Origin: Bacteroidota bacterium
GTDB taxonomy: Bacteria > Bacteroidota > Bacteroidia > B-17B0 > Aurantibacillaceae
Length of the DNA: 64,000 bases
NCBI GenBank assembly: GCA_016185125.1
Contig: JACPOC010000017.1
Span: 53,192 to 117,191 of the forward strand
Direction of reading: 5' to 3'
The notes beneath the pieces were generated by a model. The model was not told the DNA's origin and did not search any database. It worked only from the letters and a program-made list of their open reading frames with translations. Made by a program: the position numbers and the translations under genes. Shown piece by piece: positions 49,601 to 58,665 of this stretch (position 1 is the first letter of the stretch; each line of letters begins with the position of its first letter).

Positions 49601-50490
49601 TGTAGGATAATAGATTTTACATCTGCGTCGCTGATCAGATCAATGTGCGCGTCTTCTAAAATAGTTTCGCGGTCCAAGATCACTTCGTTACGTTCGATGG
49701 AAACAACTTCTCCGGTATCTTCGTCAACGAAATCTTCAATCCAGGTTTTAAGAACGCGGGCAGCTAATCTGCGGCCAACTTCACGCTTTAAACCTGCTTT
49801 ACTTACTTTTACTTCGTCGGCTAATCCAAAAATTTCAAGGATTTGCTTATCGCTTTCGAAACCGATGGCGCGTAATAAAGTAGTAACCGGTAATTTTTTC
49901 TTACGATCAATGTAGGCGTACATCACGTTATTGATATCGGTAGCGAATTCAATCCAGCTTCCTTTAAACGGAATAACGCGTGCGCTATATAGTTTGGTTC
50001 CGTTAGCGTGGCGGCTTTGGCCGAAGAACACGCCCGGCGAACGGTGTAACTGAGATACAATTACACGCTCGGCACCATTAATAATAAACGAACCTTTTGG
50101 TGACATGTAAGGAATTGTTCCCAAATATACATCCTGCATAATGGGTTCAAAATCTTCATGTTCAGGATCTGTACAATAAAGGTATAATTTAGCCTTTAAA
50201 GGAACAGCATAAGTTAAACCACGCTCGATACATTCATCAAGTCCGTAACGAGGAGGGTCAATGTAATAATCCTTAAACTCCAGCACGAAATTGTTGCGGG
50301 CGTCGGAGATAGGAAAGTTTTCGGCAAACACTTTGAATAACCCTTCTTTTTTACGGTTTTCTGGTGTTGTTTCTAACTGGAAAAAATCTTGGAAAGATTT
50401 TACCTGAATATCTAAAAAATCCGGATATTCGATCGGAAATTTATTTGTCGAGAAATTAACTCGTTTTTGAATTTTTGTACTTGCAGCCAA
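46678..50490 (-). CDS. rpoB: RNA polymerase beta subunit
   Basis: 1270 residues. Seen: the rifampicin region with [42 protein letters not shown], in which the residues usually changed in resistance look wild type, [68 protein letters not shown], and [24 protein letters not shown] near the C-terminus. 118 bp separate it from rplL, with a strong hairpin. Confidence 0.98.
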   Translation of the reverse strand: MAASTKIQKRVNFSTNKFPIEYPDFLDIQVKSFQDFFQLETTPENRKKEGLFKVFAENFPISDARNNFVLEFKDYYIDPPRYGLDECIERGLTYAVPLKAKLYLYCTDPEHEDFEPIMQDVYLGTIPYMSPKGSFIINGAERVIVSQLHRSPGVFFGQSRHANGTKLYSARVIPFKGSWIEFATDINNVMYAYIDRKKKLPVTTLLRAIGFESDKQILEIFGLADEVKVSKAGLKREVGRRLAARVLKTWIEDFVDEDTGEVVSIERNEVILDRETILEDAHIDLISDADVKSIILHKTDINTTDYAIIYNTLQKDSTNSEKEAIEFIYRLLRNAEPPDEETARGVIDKLFFSDKRYDLGEVGRYRINKKLGLDIPMNIRVLTKEDMILIIKYLIELINSKTDVDDIDHLSNRRVRTVGEQLFSQFGVGLARMARTIRERMNVRDNEVFTPTDLINAKTLSSVINSFFGTNQLSQFMDQTNPLSEITHKRRLSALGPGGLSRERAGFEVRDVHYTHYGRLCTIETPEGPNIGLISSLCVYAKVNKLGFIETPFRTVTNGKVDVNKPITYLTAEEEDQKNIAQTNAVLDDKGNFMNKKVTARYEGDFPVLGPEKIHLMDVAPNQIASIAASLIPFLEHDDANRALMGSNMQRQAVPLMRPQAPIVGTGIEARVAQDSRVLINADGDGIVEYVDANMITIRYNRSDDEKLISFEGDVKSYKLTKFQKTNQSTCMNLKPIVKKGDKVSRGQVLCDGYATEDGELALGRNLKVAFMPWKGYNFEDAIVISEKIVREDIFTSIHIDEYTLEVRDTKRGMEELTPDIPNVSEDATKDLDEKGIIRIGAEVKEGDILIGKITPKGETDPSPEEKLLRAIFGDKAGDVKDASLRVPPSLKGVIVDKKLFSRAVKDKKQKAEEKPMIEKLDSDHEKNTYNLKLKLVDKLFVLVNGRTSQGVSNILGEEVIPRGTKFTQKLLERVDFSEINPSNWTTDKDKNEQVERLLHNFMIQFNDYLGKYKREKFQITVGDELPTGIVQLAKVYIAQKRKLKVGDKMAGRHGNKGIVARIVKEEDMPFLEDGTPVDIVLNPLGVPSRMNLGQIYETVLAWAGQKLGMKFSTPIFDGATVDQIDEYTNKAGVPRFGRTYLYDGGTGERFDQPATVGIIYMLKLGHMVDDKMHARSIGPYSLITQQPLGGKAQFGGQRFGEMEVWALEAYGAANVLQELLTVKSDDVTGRAKAYESIVKGENIPTPGIPESFNVLLHELRGLALDITMD

Positions 50491-50562
50491 GGTTATTTAG
50501 GATTAAATTAATACAATTTTGACACGCCAAAGTTCTGTTTTTACTTATAAAACAGGGAATAA

Positions 50563-50584
50563 TCCTTCCGCCGGAGCGGAAGGA
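50563..50584 (-). promoter_or_regulatory. rplL-rpoB intergenic hairpin (possible attenuator)
   Basis: TCCTTCCGC-CGGA-GCGGAAGGA, a perfect 9-bp stem with a 4-nt loop, 24 bp after the rplL stop and 73 bp before rpoB. No T run follows on the minus strand. Its place matches the attenuator or RNase III site known between rplL and rpoB in E. coli; the function here is inference. Confidence 0.6.
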
Positions 50585-50608
50585 CTTCCTTGAAAAATAT
50601 CAGCAAAA

Positions 50609-50977
50609 TTATTTAATTTCACATTTAGCACCGGCGTCATCCAAAGCCTTTTTAATTGCTTCAGCTTCTTCTTTACCGATACCTTCTTTAACCGGCTTTG
50701 GAGCGCCATCCACTAAATCTTTAGCTTCTTTTAATCCAAGACCTGTTAAGTCTTTTACAATTTTTACAACACCTAATTTAGCAGCACCTGCTTCTAATAA
50801 TACAACATCGAAAGTTGTTTTAGCAGCTGCAGCTTCTCCGCCACCACCACCGGAAACAACAACTGCAGCAGCAGCTGGTTCAATTCCGTACTCATCCTTA
50901 AGGATTTTAGCTAAGTCTTGTACTTCTTTTACTGTTAAGCCTACTAATGTTTCAGCTATTGATTTTACGTCTGCCAT
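50609..50977 (-). CDS. rplL: ribosomal protein L7/L12
   Basis: 122-residue stalk protein that recruits translation GTPases. Seen: [21 protein letters not shown] in the dimerising N-terminal part, an Ala/Gly-rich hinge, and the conserved C-terminal [44 protein letters not shown]. Follows rplJ as usual. Confidence 0.97.
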   Translation of the reverse strand: MADVKSIAETLVGLTVKEVQDLAKILKDEYGIEPAAAAVVVSGGGGGEAAAAKTTFDVVLLEAGAAKLGVVKIVKDLTGLGLKEAKDLVDGAPKPVKEGIGKEEAEAIKKALDDAGAKCEIK

Positions 50978-51061
50978 TTTTATCGTTTTTATTTTATTTT
51001 ATTTTTAATTTGTTAATTTTCAGTTTCTTAAACTGTTGGTTTTAATTATTCTGAACAGTTA

Positions 51062-51568
51062 TTATGCTGCAGCTTCTTCGCCGGCATTTTTGTATTTGTT
51101 CTCTAATCCACCGATTACGCGCTGGATAGGAGATTGTAACAACATAACGATGTCGCCGATTAATTCGTTCTTTGACTTCAATGAAGCCAATGAATCTAAA
51201 TTTTCGTCGCCCATATAAACCATTTCTTCTACAAAGGCCGCTTTTAATGCAGGCTTTTTTGCTTTCTTCCTGAAATCTTTGATAATTTTTGCAGGAACGT
51301 TTGAAGTATCGGTAAACATTAAAGCGGTTTCACCTTTTAAAGCAGGGATCAGCTCGGCTAATCTGCTATCGGATGCACGCTCAATTGCTTTTTTTAATAA
51401 AGTATTTTTTACAACTGTAACTGATACTTTTTTATCGAAACAAAGTTTACGGAACTGGTTTACTTTTTCAACTGTTAATGTAGAACAATCTGCTAAATAG
51501 ATCTTGTTGTTGGCGTTTAATTTTTCTACCAACTGATCTATTACTTCTGTTTTTTCGGCTTTATTCAT
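51062..51568 (-). CDS. rplJ: ribosomal protein L10
   Basis: 168 residues; anchors L7/L12 on the ribosome. Seen: an N-terminal KTEVIDQLVEKLNAN and KVSVTVVKNTLLKKAIE typical of L10, and a C-terminal helix that binds L7/L12. In other bacteria L10(L12)4 represses its own leader; only 26 bp precede it here, so if this happens the target must be further up in rplA/rplK. Confidence 0.96.
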   Translation of the reverse strand: MNKAEKTEVIDQLVEKLNANNKIYLADCSTLTVEKVNQFRKLCFDKKVSVTVVKNTLLKKAIERASDSRLAELIPALKGETALMFTDTSNVPAKIIKDFRKKAKKPALKAAFVEEMVYMGDENLDSLASLKSKNELIGDIVMLLQSPIQRVIGGLENKYKNAGEEAAA

Positions 51569-51594
51569 GCGCTCTTTTTTTGCAGTGTTTTAAA

Positions 51595-52287
51595 TTAGTT
51601 GAATGATTTAGTGTCGATGGTAATTCCGGGACTCATAGTGCTGCTTAAGGTTACCGACTTTATGTAAGTTCCTTTTGCAGATGACGGCTTTAATTTTACC
51701 ACAGTGTTTAAAAGCTCTAAAGCGTTCTCTTCTAATTTAGAAGCATCGAAGCTTGCTTTTCCAACGCCCGCATGTATGATACCGGCCTTGTCCACTTTAA
51801 AATCAATTTTCCCACCTTTTGAATCTGTTACGGCTTTACCAACATCCATAGTAACAGTACCTGTTTTAGGATTAGGCATTAAACCACGCGGACCTAAAAC
51901 GCGACCTAAAGCACCCACTTTACCCATTACTGAGGGCATAGTGATAATTACGTCAACATCTGTCCATCCACCTTTGATTTTTTCGATATACTCGTCTAAT
52001 CCTACATAGTCAGCACCTGCTGCTTTGGCTTCCGCTTCCTTATCAGGAGTAACGAGTGCCAGAACGCGCAAGGTTTTACCAGTACCGTGAGGTAAGGTAA
52101 CTGTACCACGTACCATTTGATTAGCTTTACGAGGATCAACTCCTAAACGGATCGCAAGATCCACAGAAGAATCGAACTTAGTAGATGTAATGTCTTTTAC
52201 AACTTTAGTCGCTTCTGTAACGGAGTAAGCTTTGCTGGCGTCGAATTTCGCGATAGCTGCTTTTCTTTTTTTAGTCAACGTTGCCAT
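51595..52287 (-). CDS. rplA: ribosomal protein L1
   Basis: 230-residue protein of the mobile L1 stalk. Seen: [35 protein letters not shown] and the [30 protein letters not shown] region that contacts 23S rRNA. 37 bp after rplK. Confidence 0.97.
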   Translation of the reverse strand: MATLTKKRKAAIAKFDASKAYSVTEATKVVKDITSTKFDSSVDLAIRLGVDPRKANQMVRGTVTLPHGTGKTLRVLALVTPDKEAEAKAAGADYVGLDEYIEKIKGGWTDVDVIITMPSVMGKVGALGRVLGPRGLMPNPKTGTVTMDVGKAVTDSKGGKIDFKVDKAGIIHAGVGKASFDASKLEENALELLNTVVKLKPSSAKGTYIKSVTLSSTMSPGITIDTKSFN

Positions 52288-52323
52288 TTGTTAAGCTTGT
52301 TTTTTGGTTAATAATTGATTTGA

Positions 52324-52761
52324 TTAATTAGGTCTTTCACCTGTTACTGTAACTCCCATGCTTCGGGCTGTTCCTGCAACCATACTCATTGCCGATTCAA
52401 TTGTAAAACAATTCATGTCCACAATTTTATCTTCAGCAATTTTCTTCACCTGGTCCCAACTTAATGAGCCCACTTTTTTACGGTTACTAGTTGGCGAACC
52501 AGCCTTGATTTTAGCATGCTCCATAATCTGAATAGCAACCGGCGGACGCTTGATAACAAAATCAAACGACTTATCGTTGTAAACGTTAATGATAACGGGT
52601 AAAATTTTACCTGCGTTTTCCTGAGTTCTTGCATTAAATTGCTTACAGAACTCCATAATATTTACACCTTTGGCGCCTAATGCCGGACCGATAGGAGGCG
52701 AGGGGTTAGCAGCTCCACCTTTAATTTGCAACTTTACAATTGCTGTTAACTCTTTTGCCAT
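52324..52761 (-). CDS. rplK: ribosomal protein L11
   Basis: 145 residues, part of the GTPase-associated centre. Seen: [37 protein letters not shown], and the C-terminal rRNA-binding [14 protein letters not shown]. Preceded by a hairpin-containing 122-bp leader after nusG. Confidence 0.97.
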   Translation of the reverse strand: MAKELTAIVKLQIKGGAANPSPPIGPALGAKGVNIMEFCKQFNARTQENAGKILPVIINVYNDKSFDFVIKRPPVAIQIMEHAKIKAGSPTSNRKKVGSLSWDQVKKIAEDKIVDMNCFTIESAMSMVAGTARSMGVTVTGERPN

Positions 52762-52804
52762 TTTATGTTTATTTTATTTGTTTTTATCGTTGATCTTTAG
52801 TTTG

Positions 52805-52826
52805 AGTCCCGATTTTTATCGGGATA
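52805..52826 (-). promoter_or_regulatory. hairpin in the nusG-rplK leader
   Basis: TCCCGAT-TTTT-ATCGGGA, a 7-bp stem plus flanking wobble pairs, in the 122-bp spacer upstream of rplK. It has no T run. It could take part in autogenous control of the L11 operon; not shown. Confidence 0.45.
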
Positions 52827-52883
52827 CTTTGAGTTGGAAGCAGCAAAGCACCTCTTTTAACTATTTGATCTTCAATGCGTTTA

Positions 52884-53450
52884 TTATTCTTTTTCTACTT
52901 CTCCAAAGTTCAGTTCCACCGGAGTTTTACGTCCGAAGATTTTTACTGTAACTTTAATTTTCTTTTTGTCTTCCATCACTTCTTCAATAATTCCATTGAA
53001 TCCGTTGAAAGGGCCATTGATAACCTTCACGTTTTCACCAACCGTGTAATTGGTTGAAACGGTACCTTCGCTTTCGGTTAACTCATCTACTTTTCCAAGA
53101 ATACGGTTAACTTCGCTTAATCGCATTGGAACAGGCTCGCCGCGTTTTGATTCACCTAAAAAACCGATAACGCCGGTAATATTTTTAATAATGTGAGGAA
53201 TTTCACCGGATAAATTAGCTTCAATTAAAACATACCCCGGGTAAAAAGAGCGTTCCTTGGTGGTTTTTTTGCCATTGCGAATTTGGATAATCTTTTCGGT
53301 TGGTATTAATACCTGCGAAACATAATCACTCAGCTTTAAACGCGAGATTTCCCCCTCAATATATTGCTTTACCTTTTTTTCCTGACCGCTGATGGCACGA
53401 ACCACGTACCATTTTTTTGTAACCGTATCAGTTTTTGTTATTTCAGCCAT
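52884..53450 (-). CDS. nusG: transcription termination/antitermination factor NusG
   Basis: 188 residues: N-terminal NGN domain (KWYVVRAISGQEKKVKQYIE, FYPGYVLIEANL, GVIGFLGESKRGEPVPM) and C-terminal KOW domain (VGENVKVINGPFNGFNGIIEEV). Couples RNA polymerase to Rho or the ribosome. 8 bp after secE. Confidence 0.97.
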   Translation of the reverse strand: MAEITKTDTVTKKWYVVRAISGQEKKVKQYIEGEISRLKLSDYVSQVLIPTEKIIQIRNGKKTTKERSFYPGYVLIEANLSGEIPHIIKNITGVIGFLGESKRGEPVPMRLSEVNRILGKVDELTESEGTVSTNYTVGENVKVINGPFNGFNGIIEEVMEDKKKIKVTVKIFGRKTPVELNFGEVEKE

Positions 53451-53458
53451 TTTTTAAA

Positions 53459-53653
53459 TTACTTGATTAAATTATAAGCTTCTTTCATTAATAATTCGAA
53501 AAGAAAATCCATTCCAAATACTACTAATGCAATAATAACCGACGACACCATTACCACAAGGGCACTGCTCTGAAGTTCGGCCCAGGTTGGCCAGCTTACT
53601 TTGTTTACAAGCTCGTTATGCGTTTCAGAAAAATAAGTTCCTATTTTGCTCAT
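53459..53653 (-). CDS. secE: preprotein translocase subunit SecE
   Basis: 64 residues with one transmembrane helix (ALVVMVSSVIIALVVFGMDFLF) preceded by the conserved amphipathic ETHNELVNKVSWPTWAELQSS. Holds the SecY channel together. Between tRNA-Trp and nusG, the usual order. Confidence 0.95.
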   Translation of the reverse strand: MSKIGTYFSETHNELVNKVSWPTWAELQSSALVVMVSSVIIALVVFGMDFLFELLMKEAYNLIK

Positions 53654-53732
53654 TCTTTTTCAATTTAAGAAGTTAGATTTTAGATTTGAGAATTACTTCT
53701 CGCTTCTTACATCTTTAATCCAACTTCGTTGT

Positions 53733-53806
53733 TGGCACGGGCGGAGGGATTCGAACCCCCATCAACGGTTTTGGAGACCGCTATTCTACCATTGAACTAC
53801 GCCCGT
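53733..53806 (-). tRNA. tRNA-Trp (CCA anticodon)
   Basis: Cloverleaf on the minus strand: acceptor ACGGGCG/CGCCCGT, anticodon loop CTCCAAA giving CCA, T loop TTCGAAT, and an encoded 3' CCA. It lies between tuf and secE. Confidence 0.97.
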
Positions 53807-53828
53807 ATTTGATAATTCAAGTCTGCCT

Positions 53829-53876
53829 TTTTAAAAATGGCAAAATGGCAACCCTTTTTCAGGGTGCCATTTTGCC
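53829..53876 (-). terminator. strong hairpin after tuf (terminator or partial attenuator)
   Basis: A 16-bp stem GGCAAAATGGCA+CCCT against AGGG+TGCCATTTTGCC with one bulged base, followed on the minus strand by ATTTTTAAAA. It ends 19 bp after the tuf stop and precedes tRNA-Trp/secE. It may lower read-through from the very highly expressed tuf gene. Confidence 0.75.
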
Positions 53877-53894
53877 TGTATTTACGACTATGGC

Positions 53895-55082
53895 TTAGTC
53901 TAAAATTTCAGTAACCTGGCCTGCACCTACTGTACGACCACCTTCGCGTATAGCGAAACGTAAACCTTTATCCATCGCAATTGCGTTGATTAAGTTTACG
54001 GTGATGGTAACGTTATCACCAGGTAAAACCATTTCGCGTCCTGCTTCTAATTCAATTTCTCCTGTAACGTCAGTTGTACGGAAATAGAATTGAGGACGGT
54101 ATTTATTTTGGAATGGAGTGTGACGTCCACCTTCTTCTTTTTTAAGGATGTAAACCTCAGCTTTAAATTTAGTATGAGGTTTTACTGAACCCGGCTTAAT
54201 GATAACCATTCCACGCTTAATGTCTTTTTTCTCAACACCACGTAATAATAATCCAACATTATCTCCAGCCTCACCGTAGTCAAGAATCTTACGGAACATT
54301 TCAACACCTGTAACAGTAGATACTAATTTCTCAGCACCCATACCGATAATTTCAACGTTATCAGCAGTGTTAATAACACCAGTTTCGATACGGCCTGTAG
54401 CAACAGTACCACGACCAGTGATCGTAAATACGTCTTCAACAGGCATCAAAAACGGCTTTTCTTTTTCGCGTGGAGGAATTGGAATATAAGAATCCACAGC
54501 ATCCATTAGATCCATGATCTTACCAACCCATTTAGGATCGTTATTTAATCCACCTAAAGCAGAACCCTGGATAATTGGAGTAGCATCACCATCAAACTTG
54601 TAAAAAGTTAATAGTTCGCGGATTTCCATTTCAACTAATTCTAAAAGCTCAGCGTCTTCCACCATGTCAACCTTGTTCATAAATACAACCAATTTAGGAA
54701 CACCAACCTGGCGTGCAAGAAGGATATGCTCACGTGTTTGTGGCATTGGTCCGTCAGTTGCAGCAACTACAAGAATTGCACCGTCCATTTGAGCAGCACC
54801 TGTTACCATGTTTTTCACATAATCGGCGTGTCCCGGACAATCTACGTGCGCGTAGTGACGTTTCTCAGTTGCATACTCAACGTGAGAAGTGTTGATAGTG
54901 ATACCACGTTCTTTTTCTTCAGGAGCGTTATCAATTGAAGAGAAGTCGCGCAGTTCAGCTAAACCTTTTCCAGCTAATACAGTAGTAATAGCGGCGGTTA
55001 ATGTAGTTTTTCCGTGGTCAACGTGACCAATGGTTCCAATGTTCACGTGTGGTTTGGAACGGTCGAATTTTTCTTTTGCCAT
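53895..55082 (-). CDS. tuf: elongation factor Tu
   Basis: 395 residues. Seen: the P-loop [15 protein letters not shown], the switch [25 protein letters not shown] (switch II), NKVD, and conserved domain 2/3 sequences ending [15 protein letters not shown]. Lies between tRNA-Thr(GGT) and tRNA-Trp, the order usual in Bacteroidota. Confidence 0.98.
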   Translation of the reverse strand: MAKEKFDRSKPHVNIGTIGHVDHGKTTLTAAITTVLAGKGLAELRDFSSIDNAPEEKERGITINTSHVEYATEKRHYAHVDCPGHADYVKNMVTGAAQMDGAILVVAATDGPMPQTREHILLARQVGVPKLVVFMNKVDMVEDAELLELVEMEIRELLTFYKFDGDATPIIQGSALGGLNNDPKWVGKIMDLMDAVDSYIPIPPREKEKPFLMPVEDVFTITGRGTVATGRIETGVINTADNVEIIGMGAEKLVSTVTGVEMFRKILDYGEAGDNVGLLLRGVEKKDIKRGMVIIKPGSVKPHTKFKAEVYILKKEEGGRHTPFQNKYRPQFYFRTTDVTGEIELEAGREMVLPGDNVTITVNLINAIAMDKGLRFAIREGGRTVGAGQVTEILD

Positions 55083-55137
55083 AGTTGTTTATTTTTTCTT
55101 TGTTATTGTTTTATTTCTTAGTTTTTATTACTTATTG

Positions 55138-55209
<72 letters not shown>

Positions 55210-55218
55210 TTATTCTTT

Positions 55219-55269
55219 AAACGTTTGAAAATTCTTTGCGCCTCGCGAAAAGCTAATTTTGAAACGTTT
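55219..55269 (-). ncRNA. 51-bp hairpin between tRNA-Gly and tRNA-Thr(GGT)
   Basis: Two 15-bp arms (55219-55233 and 55255-55269) pair at 14 of 15 positions, and the inner part adds about six more pairs around a CCTCG loop. It lies in the 293-bp transcribed gap upstream of tRNA-Thr/tuf. A second stem AGTCCC/GGGACT is at 55353-55372. Possible roles: tRNA processing site, leader attenuator or small RNA. The rest of the gap shows nothing recognisable. Confidence 0.55.
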
Positions 55270-55502
55270 ATCCTTTGAATTAACTGTAAAGCACCAATTC
55301 AAGAGATCAAACTCAATTTTTTAAAGAACTTAAACCTTTCAAACACACGAAAAGTCCCTCATTTTGGGGACTGCCAGGAATTGAAAAGCCGTGATACACA
55401 AGCCTTTCGCTTACCTGTCCCGCGTAAACGGGGGTATTTCTGCGCCTCTAATCAACAATCTTTTTAAAAAACAAAATTATGGCAACACCATATTTTTGCT
55501 CT

Positions 55503-55578
55503 TGGAGCGGAAGACGGGTCTCGAACCCGCAACCTCCAGCTTGGAAGGCTGGAGCTCTACCAATTGAGCTACTTCCGC
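55503..55578 (-). tRNA. tRNA-Gly (TCC anticodon)
   Basis: Acceptor GCGGAAG/CTTCCGC, anticodon stem CCAGC/GCTGG with loop CTTCCAA, T loop TTCGAGA, and an encoded 3' CCA. Confidence 0.96.
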
Positions 55579-55661
55579 TTTAATATTGACAATTTATTTA
55601 TTGATGATTTACAATTTTGCAACTGTAAATTGTCAATTTTTCAATTGTCAATTTGGCACCG

Positions 55662-55742
55662 TGGGGACAGGAGGATTCGAACCTCCGAAGCATAAGCAAC
55701 AGATTTACAGTCTGTCCCATTTGGCCACTCTGGTATATCCCC
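55662..55742 (-). tRNA. tRNA-Tyr (GTA anticodon)
   Basis: Acceptor GGGGATA/TGTCCCC with one G-T pair, anticodon GTA in GACTGTAAATC, a long variable arm as expected of a class II tRNA, T loop TTCGAAT. No encoded CCA. Confidence 0.96.
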
Positions 55743-55749
55743 TTTAAAG

Positions 55750-55822
55750 AGCCGAAGAAGGGACTCGAACCCCCGACCTACTGATTACAAATCAGTGGCT
55801 CTACCAGCTGAGCTACTTCGGC
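55750..55822 (-). tRNA. tRNA-Thr (TGT anticodon)
   Basis: Acceptor GCCGAAG/CTTCGGC, anticodon loop TTTGTAA (TGT), T loop TTCGAGT. No encoded CCA. First gene of the tRNA-tuf transcript. Confidence 0.96.
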
Positions 55823-55863
55823 ATTTTTACTTTTACAAAGAACAACCCCTAAAAATGGGATTG

Positions 55864-55894
55864 CAAAGGTAATTAAACTTTTGGAACGAACAAA
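55864..55894 (-). promoter_or_regulatory. consensus promoter of the tRNA-tuf-secE-rpl-rpo cluster (TTTG-N19-TACCTTTG)
   Basis: On the minus strand TTTG, exactly 19 bp, TACCTTTG: a full match to both elements of the Bacteroidota housekeeping promoter, 41 bp upstream of the first tRNA. As expected for the most highly expressed transcript in the window. Confidence 0.85.
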
Positions 55895-55946
55895 GATTTA
55901 TTATTAAATTCAACATAATTTTTGCAAAATAATTCGTTTCCTTAAA

Positions 55947-57278
55947 TCATTTTAGTATTCTCAGTTCGTTTGGCAGATAATTATTAATTCGGTTAGAGAG
56001 TATTTTAGCCCACCCAAGCCCCATATTTTGATAACAAATTAGGGAAAATTTAGGAAATTTAACATTTGTATCAAAAGGTTCTTTTTTTAGAAATTTTAAC
56101 GTGTTTCCGTAATTCAAGGCAATTTTATTAAGAGGTTTTAATTCTAAACTCAGTGCCAGTTCGTGGTTAGGAACTAGGTCTTTACCCTTTATTTCGCCTA
56201 TGGAAACCCCCGCTTTTTTCAGGTACAAATGCTTGCCAGCGCCGGTTACAAACTCGTTTGCGGCATGGTTTAAAAGGTGATATTGAGTTCCGTTTTTATG
56301 AAAACTGTGTTTTTCGATTTCTACAACCTCCGATAAAATCTCCGTTTCAGTTTTCGAAAGCGGTAAACCTGTATTTTTTCTCCGGCTGGTAACGTGCGAA
56401 TTACCTTTTTTTCTTAATACGGCAATAAAAAAACCTTCGCTTTTGGTTAAATGAGGGTAAAAACGGTAGCCTAAAGTGCTTTCCACAATTCCCCATTTTG
56501 GGTTTAAAGCAATGGACACATATTCCATATCAAAATTCTTTAAAAGCCAATTAACAATATCTTCATTTTCTTCGGAAGAGTAGGAGCAGGTACTGTAAAA
56601 TAGCAGTCCGTTTTCCTTTAAAGCAGGAATAACATCGCCCAAAATTCGTTTTTGCCTACTGCCACACAAACTAACATTCTCCAAACTCCAATGGTCAATA
56701 GCGTCGGCTTGTTTTCTAAAAAGGCCGCTTCCGCTGCAGGGTGCATCTACCACAATAGCATCAAAAACCTCCGTTAAGGCAGTAAATTTTTGAGGATCTG
56801 AATTTGAAACTACGGTATTTGAAGTGCCCCATTTGCTAAGGTTGTAGGCCAGAACTTCGGCGCGTGGTTTTCCTACATCATTAGAAACTAAAAGGCTTTC
56901 AGAAGAAATTAATGAATTAATAAGCGTACTTTTCCCGCCGGGAGATGCGCAAAGATCGAGCACCGTAAGATTTTGCGATAAATCAAGGGTGGATTTAAGG
57001 GCATGCTCCAAAAACATACTTCCCGCTTCCTGCACATAGTAGCAGCCTGCATGAAACAAGGGATCGTGTGTAAATGAAGGCCTTTCATTAAGATAAAAAG
57101 CATTTGAGCACCATTCTACGGCATTATTTAATTTGAAGTCAAGCTCCGCTTTTTTAAAGGGATTAAGCCTGATGCTGGTAATTCGGTTTTCTTCCTGATG
57201 AGCGGCTACAAAATCTGTTTCGTTAAAGCCGGGCAAATTCTTTAAGCTTTGCAGTAATTGTTTTGGCAACTCTTTCAT
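55947..57278 (-). CDS. RsmF/RsmB-type rRNA (cytosine-C5) methyltransferase
   Basis: 443 residues, NOL1/NOP2/Sun family. Seen: the SAM loop DLCASPGGKSTLINSL, the catalytic VDAPCSGSGLFRKQ with its Cys, and the second Cys in STCSYSSEENEDIV. The C-terminal part (FHKNGTQYHLLNHAANEF, LYLKKAGVSIGEIKGKDLVPNHELALSL) resembles the RsmF C-terminal/PUA-like domain. The exact rRNA or tRNA target is unknown. Divergent from recX. Confidence 0.9.
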   Translation of the reverse strand: MKELPKQLLQSLKNLPGFNETDFVAAHQEENRITSIRLNPFKKAELDFKLNNAVEWCSNAFYLNERPSFTHDPLFHAGCYYVQEAGSMFLEHALKSTLDLSQNLTVLDLCASPGGKSTLINSLISSESLLVSNDVGKPRAEVLAYNLSKWGTSNTVVSNSDPQKFTALTEVFDAIVVDAPCSGSGLFRKQADAIDHWSLENVSLCGSRQKRILGDVIPALKENGLLFYSTCSYSSEENEDIVNWLLKNFDMEYVSIALNPKWGIVESTLGYRFYPHLTKSEGFFIAVLRKKGNSHVTSRRKNTGLPLSKTETEILSEVVEIEKHSFHKNGTQYHLLNHAANEFVTGAGKHLYLKKAGVSIGEIKGKDLVPNHELALSLELKPLNKIALNYGNTLKFLKKEPFDTNVKFPKFSLICYQNMGLGWAKILSNRINNYLPNELRILK

Positions 57279-57303
57279 TAGTGCAAAGTAATAAATAAAT
57301 TAG

Positions 57304-57807
57304 ATGCGGAATATGAATAATAAAAAGCCTGAAAAAATAATAACGCCCTTGCTTGCACTTGAAAAAATGCGGAGTTGGTGCGCTTATCAGGAGCGTTCTC
57401 AAAACGATGTGAGGCAAAAGTTATTTGAATATAAGCTGGAGTCAGAGCAGGTGGAATCAATTATTATTAATTTAATAGAGGAAAAATTTTTAAATGAAGA
57501 GCGCTTTGCAATGGCATTTGCGGGGGGCAAATTCAGGATAAAGCATTGGGGCAGGATTAAGATAAAAATTGCCTTAAAGCAGCATCGGGTAAGCGATTAT
57601 TGCATAAAAAAAGCTTTAAAAAGTATTGACGGCGAGGCTTACGAACAAGTGCTTATAAAAGTTATTGAAAAAAAATTAAGGCTTACCAAAATGAGCGATA
57701 AACATAAAAAGTATTATACGGTATTAAATTATGTTTTATCGCGGGGTTTTGAAAGTGATTTGGTAATTGAACAATTAAAGGTACTTTTATCCTCTGAAGA
57801 TAAATGA
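57304..57807 (+). CDS. recX: regulatory protein RecX
   Basis: 167 residues, three-helix-repeat modulator of RecA filaments. Seen: ALEKMRSWCAYQERSQNDVRQKL, LIEEKFLNEERFAMAFAGGKFRIKHWGRIKIKIALKQHRVSDYCIKKAL. No recA or lexA nearby. An alternative ATG three codons further in is possible. Overlaps the SDR gene by 4 bp (ATGA). Confidence 0.92.
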   Translation: MRNMNNKKPEKIITPLLALEKMRSWCAYQERSQNDVRQKLFEYKLESEQVESIIINLIEEKFLNEERFAMAFAGGKFRIKHWGRIKIKIALKQHRVSDYCIKKALKSIDGEAYEQVLIKVIEKKLRLTKMSDKHKKYYTVLNYVLSRGFESDLVIEQLKVLLSSEDK

Positions 57808-58592
57808 ACTTAGATCTTAAAAATAAGCGCGCTTTGGTATGCGGAAGCACTCAGGGCATAGGCAAAGCGGTTGCTCTTGAGCTGGCCTTAATGGGCGCTA
57901 ACGTAACATTGATAGCCAGAAATGAGCAGAGTTTAAAGCTTGTGAAAAGCGAATTGTCGAATAACGGTTCGCAGCTGCATTCTTATTTATGCGCCGATTT
58001 TAACGAACCTCAAAAGTTAAAAGAATTAACCGAGCAATTTATTCAGCGCAGCGGTCCGGTTCATATTTTAGTGAATAATACCGGCGGGCCTCCTTCCGGG
58101 CCAATCATTAATGCACGAACAGACGAATTTATTACAGCCATTAACAGTCATTTAATATGCAATCATATTTTAGTGCAGGCCTGTGTGGAAGGAATGAAAA
58201 ACAACGGCTACGGGCGCATTGTAAATATTATCTCAACATCTGTTAAAGCTCCTTTGCCTAATTTGGGTGTGAGTAATACAGTAAGAGCCGCGGTAGGCAA
58301 CTGGTCAAAAACCCTGGCTAATGAACTTGGAAAATTTGGCATAACGGTTAACAATGTTTTACCGGGAGCCACAGCCACACAGCGCTTAAGCGGCATTATT
58401 GAAACAAAAGCATTAAAAACAGGCGTAGGCAAGGAAGAGATAAAAAAAGAAATGTTGCACGAAATACCTTTAGCGCGTTTTGCCGAGGCGGCGGAAGTGG
58501 CCAATGCCGTGGCGTTTTTGGTTTCTCCGGCGGCGGGGTATATTAATGGCATTAATTTGCCGGTAGATGGTGGAAGAACCGCCAATTTATAG
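57804..58592 (+). CDS. short-chain dehydrogenase/reductase with altered catalytic site
   Basis: 262 residues. A normal Rossmann loop GSTQGIGKAV (Gly14, 18, 20), NNTGGPPSGP after strand 4, and the C-terminal VAFLVSPAAGYINGINLPVDGG are FabG-like. But at the place of the catalytic YxxxK it reads SNTVR (about residues 157-161), so Tyr and Lys are replaced. Other Bacteroidota SDRs with this feature exist as far as I recall; the reaction is unknown. Translationally coupled to recX. Confidence 0.88.
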   Translation: MNLDLKNKRALVCGSTQGIGKAVALELALMGANVTLIARNEQSLKLVKSELSNNGSQLHSYLCADFNEPQKLKELTEQFIQRSGPVHILVNNTGGPPSGPIINARTDEFITAINSHLICNHILVQACVEGMKNNGYGRIVNIISTSVKAPLPNLGVSNTVRAAVGNWSKTLANELGKFGITVNNVLPGATATQRLSGIIETKALKTGVGKEEIKKEMLHEIPLARFAEAAEVANAVAFLVSPAAGYINGINLPVDGGRTANL

Positions 58593-58665
58593 AAACTAAC
58601 AGCAGAATGTTATTAAAAGATATATAAATTAAACAAGGTAAATTTTTTAAACTTAATTTAGTTGC

